A stretch of 64,000 nt of DNA, taken from CAZXWK01 sp964644675. GTDB taxonomy: Bacteria > Actinomycetota > Coriobacteriia > Anaerosomatales > JAAXUF01. The translations under genes and the position numbers were made by a program. The notes beneath the pieces are model-generated. The model saw nothing but the letters and a program-made list of their open reading frames with translations. It ran no database searches and was not told the DNA's origin. This document shows positions 16,129 to 24,846 of the stretch, in pieces (position 1 is the first letter of the stretch; each line of letters begins with the position of its first letter). The stretch is taken from contig CAZXWK010000007.1 in the NCBI GenBank assembly GCA_964644675.1, positions 6,222 through 70,221 on the forward strand, given 5' to 3'.

Positions 16129-17996
16129 CGGCGGCCGACCTCTGGCCGCGCATCGAGCCGCTGCTCGCACGCGTCGAGCGTCCGGCCCGCTACATCGACC
16201 GTGAGTGGGGCGCCCGGCACGTCGAGGACGCCGAGTACCGCGCGGTGCTCATCTATCCCGACACCTACGAGATCGGCCAGGCCAACCAGGCGATCGCGAT
16301 CCTCTACGACGTGCTGAACTCGATCGAAGGCGTCGCCGCGGAGCGCGCCTACGTGCCGTGGACCGACCTGAGCGCGCTCATGCGCGAGCAGGGGATACCG
16401 CTCTTCTCGCTCGAATCGTGCACGGCGGTCAGCGACTTCGACCTGGTCGGCATCACACTGCCGTACGAGTTGAGCTACTCCAACGTGCTCGAGACCCTCG
16501 ACCTCGCCGGCGTTCCGCTGCGTGCCGATCAGCGCACCGAAGAGCACCCGCTCGTCTTCGGCGGCGGGCCGAGCGCCTACAACCCCGAGCCCGTGGCGCC
16601 TTTCTTCGATGCGATCCTCATCGGCGAGGGCGAAGAGGCGCTCGCCGAGATCGTCGAGATGCACCGCGCGTGCAAGGCCGAGGGTCTCACCCGTGCCGAG
16701 ACGCTGCTGCGCCTGGCCGACGTGGGGGGCGTGTACGTGCCGTCGCTCTATGAGCCGGTCACCGGGGATGATGGCCGCTTCGCCGGCGTACGCGCACTCG
16801 ACGGCGCGCCTCGCGTGGTGCGCAAACGCGTGGTGAGCGGATTCGACGCCCTCAGGCCCCCCGTCGCGGGGATCGTGCCGTACATGGACGTCGTGCACGA
16901 CCGGTTCGGGCTCGAGGTCTTGCGCGGCTGCACCCGCGGCTGTCGCTTCTGCCAGGCCGGGATGGTGTATCGGCCCGTGCGCGAGCGCTCGGCCGACTCG
17001 ATCGTCCGCGACGTGGTCGCAGGAGTCGCGTGTTCCGGCTACGACGAGGTGTCGCTCACGTCCCTCTCGACCACTGACCACAGCCAGCTCGAAGACGTGC
17101 TGAGGCGTCTCAGCCGCCGCCTGGAAGGCACGGGGGTCTCGGTCTCGCTGCCTTCGCTGCGCGTCGACGCGTTCGGCGTCGAGATGGCGCGGCTCGTCTC
17201 GGCGGGGAAGAAGAGCGGGCTTACGTTCGCGCCCGAGGCAGGAAGCCAGCGGATGCGCGACGTCATCAACAAGAACGTCACCGAGGAGGACCTGCTCGGC
17301 AGCGTGCAGCGGGCCTTCGAAGCGGGCTGGCGGCGCGTGAAGCTCTACTTCATGATCGGCCTGCCCACCGAGACCGACGATGACATCAACGCCATCAGCG
17401 AGCTCGTCTGGCGCGTGCTCAAGACCGCCAAGGAAGCGACGCCGCCGCAGGCGCGCGGCTCGGTGCGCGTGGCCGTCTCGGTCTCGACGTTCGTGCCCAA
17501 GGCCGACACGCCGTTCCAATGGGAGGCGCAGATTCCGCTCGAGGAGGTCCAGCGTCGCCAGGCGGTGCTTCGCGAGCGCATGCCGCGCAAGGGCGTCGAC
17601 CTGCACTGGCACGACTCGGAGGTGAGCTTCCTCGAGGGCGTGATGGCGCGCGGCGGCCGCGAGGTCGCCGACGTGGTCGAGGCCGCATGGCGGGCCGGCG
17701 CGCGCTTCGACGCGTGGACCGAGCAGTTCGAGCTGTCGCGCTGGATGACGGCGTTCGAGGCGACCGGCGTCGACCCTTCCGCGATCGCGAACCGCGAGCG
17801 CAGCCTCGACGAGCCGCTGCCGTGGGAGCACCTCTCGGCGGGCGTGTCGCGGCGCTACCTGGTGCGAGAGCGCGAGCTGGCGTTTCAGGCGCGCACCACG
17901 GGTGACTGCAGCTTCGGGCCGTGCACGGGTTGCGACGTCTGCTCGGACCTGGGCGTCATGGTCGAGTTGGGTGGTGAGCGCCGTGTCGGCGGGTGA
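16125..17996 (+). CDS. B12-binding domain radical SAM protein (TIGR03960 family)
   Basis: A 623-residue radical SAM enzyme. The N-terminal half contains a cobalamin-binding-like Rossmann region (YPDTYEIGQANQAI, LVFGGGPSAYNPEPVAPFFD). The radical SAM cluster ligands are CTRGCRFC at Cys269, Cys273 and Cys276, followed by PVRERS. The C-terminus is Cys-rich (CSFGPCTGCDVCSDLG) and may hold an additional Fe-S cluster. The substrate is unknown. Family members are typically next to or fused with the TIGR03936/DUF2344 protein and beside RNase E/G, as here, suggesting an RNA or translation-related modification; that is inference from context. GTG at 16125 overlaps the previous stop. Confidence 0.9.
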   Translation: MTAADLWPRIEPLLARVERPARYIDREWGARHVEDAEYRAVLIYPDTYEIGQANQAIAILYDVLNSIEGVAAERAYVPWTDLSALMREQGIPLFSLESCTAVSDFDLVGITLPYELSYSNVLETLDLAGVPLRADQRTEEHPLVFGGGPSAYNPEPVAPFFDAILIGEGEEALAEIVEMHRACKAEGLTRAETLLRLADVGGVYVPSLYEPVTGDDGRFAGVRALDGAPRVVRKRVVSGFDALRPPVAGIVPYMDVVHDRFGLEVLRGCTRGCRFCQAGMVYRPVRERSADSIVRDVVAGVACSGYDEVSLTSLSTTDHSQLEDVLRRLSRRLEGTGVSVSLPSLRVDAFGVEMARLVSAGKKSGLTFAPEAGSQRMRDVINKNVTEEDLLGSVQRAFEAGWRRVKLYFMIGLPTETDDDINAISELVWRVLKTAKEATPPQARGSVRVAVSVSTFVPKADTPFQWEAQIPLEEVQRRQAVLRERMPRKGVDLHWHDSEVSFLEGVMARGGREVADVVEAAWRAGARFDAWTEQFELSRWMTAFEATGVDPSAIANRERSLDEPLPWEHLSAGVSRRYLVRERELAFQARTTGDCSFGPCTGCDVCSDLGVMVELGGERRVGG

Positions 17997-18678
17997 GTTC
18001 CGGCTGCGCGTCCGCTACGGCAAGACCGGGCGTCTGAGATGGCTCTCGCACCTCGAGGTCATCCACACGCTGGAGCGCTCGGTGCGCCGGGCGGGGCTCG
18101 AGTATGCGCTGACCCAAGGGTTCAGTCCGCACATGAAGGTCGCGTTCGGTCCGGCGCTGCCCGTAGGCACCGCTGGCGAGAACGAGTACTACGATGTGTG
18201 GCTGACGCGCTACACTGGAGCGGACGAAGCGCTTTCGCGCCTCGTCGAGGCGACTCCGGCAGATCTCGCGCCGTCGGAGGCGCGGTACGTGGGTGGGGGA
18301 GAACCTTCGCTTGCCGCCGCGCTGACGATCGCGGTCTACCGGGTCTCGATCGAAGGAAAGGAGTCGCAAGCCGACCGAGTGCGTGGGGCGCTCGATGACA
18401 TCGTGGCGAGGGGTACGCTGACGGTGCAGCGCAAGGGCAAGGACAAGGTTTTCGACCTGGCGCGCAGCCTCCCGAAAGAGGCGCGTGTCGACGGTCAGGA
18501 GGACGGGAGCTCGATCGTCGAGCTGGCCATCCGCGTGGGGCCTGAAGGGTCCCTCCGCCCCGAAGTGCTGCTATCGCAGGCTCTCGCCGCATCGTCGCTC
18601 GATGCGTCCGTCGCGCACACGACGCGCACAGATACCCTCATCGAGACTCCCGAGGGGAGCTGGGTGCGTCCCGTGTGA
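17983..18678 (+). CDS. radical SAM-associated DUF2344 protein (TIGR03936 family)
   Basis: A protein of about 231 residues beginning FRLRVRYGKTGRLRWLSHLE, the hallmark of DUF2344, followed by SPHMKVAFGPALPVGTAGENEY. It belongs to a family that always accompanies the TIGR03960 radical SAM protein, and is fused to it in some bacteria. Its role is unknown; substrate binding or delivery to the radical enzyme is a reasonable guess. The start is uncertain: GTG at 17983 is used, with in-frame GTGs at 17971 and 17974; all overlap the end of the preceding gene, implying coupled translation. Confidence 0.88.
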   Translation: MSAGEFRLRVRYGKTGRLRWLSHLEVIHTLERSVRRAGLEYALTQGFSPHMKVAFGPALPVGTAGENEYYDVWLTRYTGADEALSRLVEATPADLAPSEARYVGGGEPSLAAALTIAVYRVSIEGKESQADRVRGALDDIVARGTLTVQRKGKDKVFDLARSLPKEARVDGQEDGSSIVELAIRVGPEGSLRPEVLLSQALAASSLDASVAHTTRTDTLIETPEGSWVRPV

Positions 18679-18691
18679 CGGGAGAGTCCCA

Positions 18692-20179
18692 GTGGCGGGA
18701 CCGGATCGCGAGATGCTCATCTCGCACGATACGAACGAAACAAGGGTCGCGATGCTCGAGAACCAGGAGCTCGTGGAGCTCTACATCGAGCGACCCAAAC
18801 GCAGCGTCGCGGGCAACGTGTACCTGGGCAAGGTGTCGGACGTGCTTCCTGGCATGCAGGCGGCTTTCGTCGACATCGGCCTGGAGAAGAACGCGTTCCT
18901 CTACGTCGACGAGGTCGTCACGCCCGAGGGTCTCGAGGGCGTGCCCCGGCGTGACATCCAGTCGCTGCTCAAACCGGGGCAGCAGATCATGGTTCAGGTC
19001 GTCAAAGACGCGATGGGTACCAAGGGTGCCCGCGTGACCACCGACATCAGCTTGCCGGGACGCTTCCTGGTGCTCATGCCGTTCTCGGAGTTCGTCGGTG
19101 TCTCGAAGAAGGTGCCCGAACCCGAGCGCGACCGGCTCCACGACATCATCACGCGTCACGTACCGCCGAACATGGGCGTGATCGTGCGCACTGTCGCCCA
19201 GGGCGCTTCCGAGCGCGACCTGACGAGCGACCTCGAGTTCCTGCTGCGGCTGTGGAAGCGCGTCAACCACCAGGCGACCGAGGCGCTCGCGCCCGAGATC
19301 ATCTACACCGAGATGGACCTCGCGCTGCGGCTCGTGCGCGACGTGTTCTCGGAGGACCACCGGCGGCTGATCATCGACAACCGCGCGACGTTCGACAAGG
19401 TCGTCTCGTTCCTGAAGAAGACCTCGCCGCAGCTCCTGCGGCGCGTGCAGCTCTACAAGGACCGCACGCCGCTGTTCGAGCAGTACGCGCTTGCGCCGGT
19501 CATCGAGTCGGCGCTCCGGCGCACGGTACCGCTGCCCAGCGGCGGCTACCTGACGATCGACAAGACCGAGGCGCTGACGGCGATCGATGTGAACACCGGG
19601 CGGTTCGTCGGCAAGAAGAGCCTCGAGGACACCATCGTCAAGACCAACCTCGAGGCCGCCGAGGAGGCCGTTCGCCAGCTCAGGCTGCGTGACATCGGTG
19701 GCATCGTCGTCATCGACTTCATCGACATGGAGGAGCCGGCGAACCGGTCGCTGCTCCTCGAGCGGCTCGGCGCGGCGCTCGAGCGCGACCGCACCAAAAC
19801 GCGCATGAGCGACGTCTCGCGCCTGGGCCTCGTCGAGATCACGCGCAAGAACGTGACCGAGGGCCTGTACGGCGTGCTGACCGAGCCGTGTCCGACGTGC
19901 GGGGGAGAGGGACGCGTGGTGTCGCGGACGACGCGGCGCATCGCGGTCGAGCGGACCATGCGCGAGATGCTGCGCACGGGCAAGTCGAACGCGTACCTGT
20001 TCGGCGTGAACCCGCAGACCTACGAGCTGGTCACGGCGCCCGGGCTCAACATCGCGGCCACCCTGCGTGCCGAGACCGGCAAGCAGGTCTCGATCGTGGC
20101 CGACGAGGAGGCCGGGCCCACCGAGGTCCGCGTGCTCATCGAGGGCCGCACGGGGCTGCTCCGGCGTGCCTTCGAGTAG
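18692..20179 (+). CDS. rng: ribonuclease E/G family endoribonuclease
   Basis: A 495-residue RNase G-like protein lacking the long C-terminal degradosome scaffold of RNase E. An S1-like domain lies at about 40-130 (GNVYLGKVSDVLPGMQAAFVD). The DNase I-like catalytic part has TAIDVNTGRFVGKK and IVVIDFIDME, which carry the two magnesium-binding aspartates. The zinc-link CPTCGG is at Cys400 and Cys403. It processes rRNA precursors and initiates mRNA decay. The GTG at 18692 has GGGAG about seven bases upstream; the in-frame ATG at 18713 is the alternative. It lies 13 bases after the DUF2344 gene and is followed by a good terminator. Confidence 0.94.
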   Translation: MAGPDREMLISHDTNETRVAMLENQELVELYIERPKRSVAGNVYLGKVSDVLPGMQAAFVDIGLEKNAFLYVDEVVTPEGLEGVPRRDIQSLLKPGQQIMVQVVKDAMGTKGARVTTDISLPGRFLVLMPFSEFVGVSKKVPEPERDRLHDIITRHVPPNMGVIVRTVAQGASERDLTSDLEFLLRLWKRVNHQATEALAPEIIYTEMDLALRLVRDVFSEDHRRLIIDNRATFDKVVSFLKKTSPQLLRRVQLYKDRTPLFEQYALAPVIESALRRTVPLPSGGYLTIDKTEALTAIDVNTGRFVGKKSLEDTIVKTNLEAAEEAVRQLRLRDIGGIVVIDFIDMEEPANRSLLLERLGAALERDRTKTRMSDVSRLGLVEITRKNVTEGLYGVLTEPCPTCGGEGRVVSRTTRRIAVERTMREMLRTGKSNAYLFGVNPQTYELVTAPGLNIAATLRAETGKQVSIVADEEAGPTEVRVLIEGRTGLLRRAFE

Positions 20180-20194
20180 GGACGGGTCCGTCGA

Positions 20195-20217
20195 CCCGGG
20201 CGTTGGATACGCCCGGG
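20195..20217 (+). terminator. terminator after RNase G gene
   Basis: CCCGGGCGT (20195-20203) and ACGCCCGGG (20209-20217) form a perfect nine-base stem over TGGAT, followed by a G/T stretch (GTTGTTGT). It separates the long cluster ending at 20179 from the L21 promoter. Confidence 0.75.
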
Positions 20218-20239
20218 GGCGTTGTTGTAGCGAAGCGCG

Positions 20240-20268
20240 TTGACGCTGCCGAGGACGCCTGTTAGCAT
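20240..20268 (+). promoter_or_regulatory. promoter of rplU-rpmA
   Basis: TTGACG (20240-20245) and TAGCAT (20263-20268) are separated by 17 bases, about 38 bases upstream of the L21 start. This is among the best promoter matches in the window, fitting a ribosomal-protein operon. Confidence 0.75.
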
Positions 20269-20305
20269 ATCTCCTCGCGCATTGATTCGAGTGGAAGGTT
20301 CCCGC

Positions 20306-20713
20306 ATGTACGCAATCGTTGCTACCGGCGGCAAGCAGCTCAAGGTCGCTGCCGGCGACGTCGTGACCGTGGAGAAGCTCGCTGCCCCCGTGGGTGAGAG
20401 CGTCACGTTCGACGTCGTCTTCCTGGCCGACGGGGACTCGATCGTGGTCGATCCCACCGCGCTTGCGAGCGCGAAGGTCACCGGCGAGGTCGTCGAGCAC
20501 TTCAAGGGCGACAAGGCCGTCATCTTCAAGTTCAAGAAGCGCAAGGGCTACAAGGTCCTCAAGGGCCACCGCCAGGAGCTGACCCGCGTCAAGATCACGG
20601 ACGTAGCAGCCGATGCCGCTCCGGCCAAGAAGAAGGCTGCTCCGCGCAAGAAGAAGACCGAAGAGCCGGTCGAGGCCGCCGTTGAGGCGACCGAGGCCGC
20701 CGAGCAGGACTAA
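20306..20713 (+). CDS. rplU: 50S ribosomal protein L21 with charged C-terminal extension
   Basis: A 135-residue protein whose first 102 residues are a complete L21 (MYAIVATGGKQLKVAAGD, then FKKRKGYKVLKGHRQELT). The remaining residues form a lineage-specific tail: a Lys/Ala part (APAKKKAAPRKKK) followed by a Glu/Ala part. L21 binds 23S rRNA domain V/I. The ATG at 20306 has GGAAGG upstream and gives the standard N-terminus. It is followed by rpmA after 14 bases, the usual pairing. Confidence 0.97.
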   Translation: MYAIVATGGKQLKVAAGDVVTVEKLAAPVGESVTFDVVFLADGDSIVVDPTALASAKVTGEVVEHFKGDKAVIFKFKKRKGYKVLKGHRQELTRVKITDVAADAAPAKKKAAPRKKKTEEPVEAAVEATEAAEQD

Positions 20714-20727
20714 GGCAGGGATCGGAA

Positions 20728-20982
20728 ATGGCCCATAAGAAAGGTCTCGGCTCCACAAAGAACGGTCGCGACTCGCGCGCCAAGCGTCTTGGCGTGAAGC
20801 GTTTCGCGGGCCAGGAGGTCACCGCCGGCACGATCATCGTGCGCCAGCGTGGCACCCACATCCACCCCGGCGAGAACGTCGGCCGCGGTGGCGACGACAC
20901 CCTGTTCGCGATGTGCGACGGCGTCGTCGAGTTCACGCACGGCCTCAAGCGCCGCGCGCACGTTCGACCGCTCGGGGCGTAA
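20728..20982 (+). CDS. rpmA: 50S ribosomal protein L27
   Basis: An 84-residue L27 beginning MAHKKGLGSTKNGRDS; its mature N-terminus reaches toward the peptidyl-transferase centre. There is no Firmicutes-type cleavable N-terminal extension. It is co-transcribed with rplU and followed by a strong terminator. Confidence 0.97.
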   Translation: MAHKKGLGSTKNGRDSRAKRLGVKRFAGQEVTAGTIIVRQRGTHIHPGENVGRGGDDTLFAMCDGVVEFTHGLKRRAHVRPLGA

Positions 20983-21013
20983 AGGCCCGTTCGGCAACCT
21001 GTTTGAAGCGCCG

Positions 21014-21049
21014 CGAGCCCTCCGCTCCTCACCCGGGGCGGGGGGCTCG
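21014..21049 (+). terminator. terminator of the rplU-rpmA operon
   Basis: Two 12-base arms (21014-21025 and 21038-21049) pair with one G-T wobble over a 12-base loop, followed by TTCGTAT. It lies 31 bases after the rpmA stop. Confidence 0.75.
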
Positions 21050-21055
21050 TTCGTA

Positions 21056-21061
21056 TAGAAT
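21056..21061 (+). promoter_or_regulatory. -10 element upstream of obgE
   Basis: TAGAAT (within TATAGAAT) immediately follows the rpmA terminator and precedes the obgE GTG by 40 bases. The -35 position overlaps the terminator stem and is not conserved, so the call rests on the -10 and on the transcription break. Confidence 0.4.
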
Positions 21062-21101
21062 GACCGGGAGCGCCGCTCCCGCTGACAGAAGCGAGCACAG
21101 C

Positions 21102-22451
21102 GTGTTCATCGACGAGGTCAAGATACACGTCAAGGCCGGTGACGGCGGCGCTGGCTGCATGTCGTTCCGCCGGGAGGCCCACGTGCCCAAGGGCGGCCCG
21201 GACGGTGGCGACGGCGGGCGTGGCGGCAGCGTCGTGCTCAAGGCAGACGGTGCGGTCTCCTCGCTCATCGACTACCGCTACAAGCGCCACTTCAAGGCGC
21301 AGCGCGGCACGCACGGCAAGGGCCAGATCCGCCACGGCGCTGGAGGCGAGACTCTCGTGCTCAGGGTGCCGCTCGGCACCATCGCTCGCGACGCCGAGAC
21401 CGGCGAGGTGCTCGGGGACCTGACCGTCGACGGCCAGGAGCTGACCGTGGCCGAAGGTGGCCATGGCGGCCGCGGCAACATCCACTTCGTGACGCCCACG
21501 CGGCGCGCTCCCGCCTTCGCCGAGCTGGGCGAGCCCGCCGAGGAGCGGTGGATCGAGCTTGAGATGAAGCTGCTCGCCGACGCCGCGCTCGTGGGCATGC
21601 CGAGCGTCGGCAAGAGCTCGCTCATCGCGCGCATGAGCGCGGCGCGGCCCAAGATCGCCGACTATCCGTTCACGACGCTCGTGCCCAACCTGGGCGTCGC
21701 CAAGGCGGGCGGGCGCTCCTTCGTCGTCGCCGACATTCCCGGGCTCATCGAGGGCGCGAGCGAGGGCAAGGGGCTCGGTCACGAGTTCCTGCGCCACATC
21801 GAGCGGACCGCCCTGCTGCTCCACGTGGTGGACCTGACCGGCGGCTACGAGGACCGCGACGCCGTCGAGGACTACGAGATCATCACGCGCGAGATCGCGG
21901 CGCACGCCGCCGAGCTTGCCGAGAGGCCCGTCATCGTGGTCGGCAACAAGGCCGACGTCGAGGGGACCGCCGACGCGTCGGCACGTCTTCGCGAGCGTGC
22001 CGAGAGCGACGGCGTGCCCTACTTCGAGGTCTCGGCGGTGACCGGGGCCGGGATCGACCCGCTCATCCTCTCGGTCGCCGAGCGCGTCTACGAACTGCGC
22101 AGTTCCGCCGTTCGTGAGGCCGGCGGCGAGACCCGTCAGGTCTGGACGCACCGGCCCAAGGGCGACAAGGAGTTCATCGTCCGGAACCTTGGCGGCGGCG
22201 TCTTCGAGGTCACGGGTCGTGGCGTCGAGCGCATGGTGATCATGACCGAGTGGAACAACGAGGAGGCCATCGCCTTCCTGCAGAAACGGCTGGTCAAGGC
22301 GGGTGTCGAGCGCGCGCTCTCCGAGGCCGGCGCGGTCGACGGCGACGAGATCCGCATCGCCGGCAAGGCGTTCTACTTCGAGAGCGCGCTCGAGCGCGAC
22401 CCCGAAGTCGCCTACATCGAGGACGATCTGGACGAGGAGGACGAGGCGTGA
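21102..22451 (+). CDS. obgE: Obg family GTPase CgtA
   Basis: A 449-residue GTPase for late 50S subunit assembly and stress signalling. The glycine-rich Obg fold spans about 1-160 (VFIDEVKIHVKAGDGGAG, KGGPDGGDGGRGG). The G domain has GMPSVGKSS from residue 165, the G3 motif in VVADIPGLIEGAS, and GNKADVEG. A C-terminal OCT domain (about 340-430) is present, with an acidic tail. GTG at 21102 gives the exact family N-terminus; the ATG at 21060 falls within the -10 region and would add a non-conserved leader. Its stop overlaps the proB GTG. Confidence 0.96.
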   Translation: MFIDEVKIHVKAGDGGAGCMSFRREAHVPKGGPDGGDGGRGGSVVLKADGAVSSLIDYRYKRHFKAQRGTHGKGQIRHGAGGETLVLRVPLGTIARDAETGEVLGDLTVDGQELTVAEGGHGGRGNIHFVTPTRRAPAFAELGEPAEERWIELEMKLLADAALVGMPSVGKSSLIARMSAARPKIADYPFTTLVPNLGVAKAGGRSFVVADIPGLIEGASEGKGLGHEFLRHIERTALLLHVVDLTGGYEDRDAVEDYEIITREIAAHAAELAERPVIVVGNKADVEGTADASARLRERAESDGVPYFEVSAVTGAGIDPLILSVAERVYELRSSAVREAGGETRQVWTHRPKGDKEFIVRNLGGGVFEVTGRGVERMVIMTEWNNEEAIAFLQKRLVKAGVERALSEAGAVDGDEIRIAGKAFYFESALERDPEVAYIEDDLDEEDEA

Positions 22452-23548
22452 CGCGCCGCATCGTGATCAAGGTCGGCTCGTCCACGCTCACCGGAGACGG
22501 CGGCGGGATCGACCACGGTTACGTCGAGTCGCTCGTCGACCAGGTCTGCGCGGTCCGCGGGAGCGGGTGGGAGCCCGTGCTCGTCTCCTCGGGAGCCATC
22601 GCCGCCGGCGTCGAGCACCTGGGGCTCTCAGCGAGGCCGACCGACATGCCGTCGCTGCAGGCCGCGGCGTCCGTGGGGCAGGTCGTGCTCGTGGAGACGT
22701 ACGCGCGCCGCTTCGCCGAGAAGGGCGTCACCGTGGGCCAGGTGCTGCTCACGCGCCACGACACGGGACACCGCGAGTCGTTCCTTCACGCGCGCGACAC
22801 CTTCGAGCGGTTGCTCGCCTTCGGCAGCGTGCCGATCGTCAACGAGAACGACACCGTCGCCGTCGACGAGATCCGCTTCGGCGACAACGACTCGCTCGCG
22901 GCCCTCGTCGCGACGATGGTCAATGCCGAGCTGGTGGTGCTCCTCTCGGACATCGAGGGGCTCTACGACGCCGATCCGAGGCGGAGCAAGGAGGCCAAGC
23001 TGCTCGCACAGGTCGACGAGCTCACCGAAGACCTGGTCGCCGCGGCGGGCGGGAGCGGTAGCGAAGTTGGCAGCGGGGGCATGGCCACCAAGATCGAGGC
23101 GGCCAACATCCTCATGAAGGCCGGCATCCCCATGGTGATCTGCGACGGGCGCCGCGAGGGCGTGGTCGTCTCGGCGGCGAACGGCGAGGCCGTCGGTACC
23201 GTCTTCACGGGCGGTGAGGCGACGCTGGGCGCGCGGAAGCTCTGGATCGCGCTCGGTCGCAACGCCGCCGGAGCGATCGTCATCGACGACGGCGCGTGCG
23301 AGGCGCTCAGGCGCCGCAACACCTCACTGCTGCCCGCCGGCGTGGTGGGTGTCGAGGGGCCGTTCGATGCGGGCGATGCGGTAGTATTGAAGGACCGTTC
23401 GGGGGCCATCGTGGCCCGAGGGCTGGCCGAGATGGGCTCGGCGGAACTCGAGCGGGTCAAGGGACTGAAGACGGCGGAGATCGCCGAGAGGTTCGGGCAG
23501 GTCGCAGCGGACGAAGTCGTGCACCGCGACCGTCTGGTCGTACTGTAG
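22448..23548 (+). CDS. proB: glutamate 5-kinase with PUA domain
   Basis: A 366-residue enzyme catalysing the first step of proline synthesis, ATP-dependent phosphorylation of glutamate. The amino-acid kinase domain starts IVIKVGSSTLT and contains SSGAIAAG, VNENDTVAVDEIRFGDND and the GMATKIEAA segment. A PUA domain occupies about 275-366. The GTG overlaps the obgE stop (GTGA), so translation is coupled. Proline feedback inhibition is usual for the family. Next comes proA. Confidence 0.96.
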   Translation: MTRRIVIKVGSSTLTGDGGGIDHGYVESLVDQVCAVRGSGWEPVLVSSGAIAAGVEHLGLSARPTDMPSLQAAASVGQVVLVETYARRFAEKGVTVGQVLLTRHDTGHRESFLHARDTFERLLAFGSVPIVNENDTVAVDEIRFGDNDSLAALVATMVNAELVVLLSDIEGLYDADPRRSKEAKLLAQVDELTEDLVAAAGGSGSEVGSGGMATKIEAANILMKAGIPMVICDGRREGVVVSAANGEAVGTVFTGGEATLGARKLWIALGRNAAGAIVIDDGACEALRRRNTSLLPAGVVGVEGPFDAGDAVVLKDRSGAIVARGLAEMGSAELERVKGLKTAEIAERFGQVAADEVVHRDRLVVL

Positions 23549-23584
23549 GCGGCCGTGGGGTCGGCCGGGGAAGTGGAGGGACCG

Positions 23585-24838
23585 ATGTCGGAGGTTCTGC
23601 AGCTCGCAAACCGGGCCCGTGAGGCCGCCACTCGCCTGGCGATCACGCAGGCCGAGACCAGGAACCGCGCGCTGCTCGTGATGTCGCACGCACTGGTCGC
23701 CAAGCAGGACGAGATCCTGGCCGCCAACCAGCTCGACATGGACGCCGCACGCGCCAAGGGCGTGCAGGCCGGACTGCTCGATCGTCTCGAGCTCAACCCG
23801 GCGCGCATCAAGTCGATGTCGGAAGCGCTCAAGGCGCTCTCGCTGCTCCCAGACCCCATCGGTGAGGTCGTCGAGGGTCACACGCTCTACAACGGGATCG
23901 AGATGACCAAGGTCCGCGTCCCGCTCGGCGTGGTCGCGATGATCTACGAGGCGCGTCCCAACGTCACGGCCGATGCCGCGGGCCTGTGCGTCAAGACCGG
24001 CAACGCCGTGATCCTGCGGGGCGGCTCGCTCGCCATCAACAGCAACCTCGCGCTGGCGCGCGTGCTCGCGACCGCCGCCGCGAGCGTGGGCCTGCCCGAC
24101 AGCTGCATCCAGGCGGTGGAGTCGACCGAGCACGAGGCCGCCAACGAGCTCATGAGCCTGCACGGACTGATCGACGTGCTCATCCCGCGCGGCGGCGCCG
24201 GCCTCATCAAGAGCTGCGTCGAGAACTCCAAGGTGCCGGTCATCGAGACGGGCACCGGCAACTGCCACATCTACATCCACTCGGCCGCCAGCGCCGAGAT
24301 GGCGAAGCGCATCGTCATCAACGCCAAGTGCCAGCGCCCCGCGGTCTGCAACGCCGCGGAGTCGCTGCTCGTCGACGACGCCGTCTACGACCGTGTCCTG
24401 CCGCCCATCCTCAAGGAGCTCGAGGAGAACGGCGTCACGATCTACGCCGACGAGAAGACGCGCGGACTGGGCGCGGTCATGCGCATCGAGCCCGCCAGCG
24501 ACGACGACTGGGGCACCGAGTACCACGACCTCAAGATGTCGGTGAAGGTGGTCTCGGGGCTGGACGAGGCGATCCGCCACATCAACACCTACGGGACCAT
24601 GCACTCCGAGGCGATCATCACCGAGGACTACAACGCCGCTCGCCGCTTCCTGCACGAGGTCGACGCAGCCGCGGTCTACGTGAACGCGTCGACGCGCTTC
24701 ACCGACGGCGGCGAGTTCGGGCTGGGCGCCGAGATCGGCATCTCGACCCAGAAGCTGCACGCGCGTGGACCGATGGGCCTCGAGGCGCTCACCTCGACCA
24801 AGTACCTGCTCATGGGCAACGGGCAGATCCGCGAGTGA
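23585..24838 (+). CDS. proA: gamma-glutamyl phosphate reductase
   Basis: A 417-residue NADPH-dependent aldehyde dehydrogenase-fold enzyme making glutamate semialdehyde for proline. The catalytic cysteine is Cys255 in PAVCNAAE; IYEARPNVTADAAGLC and LRGGSLAINSN are family signatures. The ATG at 23585 has GGAGG (23575-23579) upstream; an in-frame GTG ten codons earlier is less likely. It is followed within a few bases by nadD. Confidence 0.96.
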   Translation: MSEVLQLANRAREAATRLAITQAETRNRALLVMSHALVAKQDEILAANQLDMDAARAKGVQAGLLDRLELNPARIKSMSEALKALSLLPDPIGEVVEGHTLYNGIEMTKVRVPLGVVAMIYEARPNVTADAAGLCVKTGNAVILRGGSLAINSNLALARVLATAAASVGLPDSCIQAVESTEHEAANELMSLHGLIDVLIPRGGAGLIKSCVENSKVPVIETGTGNCHIYIHSAASAEMAKRIVINAKCQRPAVCNAAESLLVDDAVYDRVLPPILKELEENGVTIYADEKTRGLGAVMRIEPASDDDWGTEYHDLKMSVKVVSGLDEAIRHINTYGTMHSEAIITEDYNAARRFLHEVDAAAVYVNASTRFTDGGEFGLGAEIGISTQKLHARGPMGLEALTSTKYLLMGNGQIRE

Positions 24839-24846
24839 GGAGCGGC

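Noticed and set aside
20218..20305. L21 leader regulatory RNA
   Set aside because: Less than 40 bases lie between the promoter and the start, with no hairpin; not enough for the known L21 leader.
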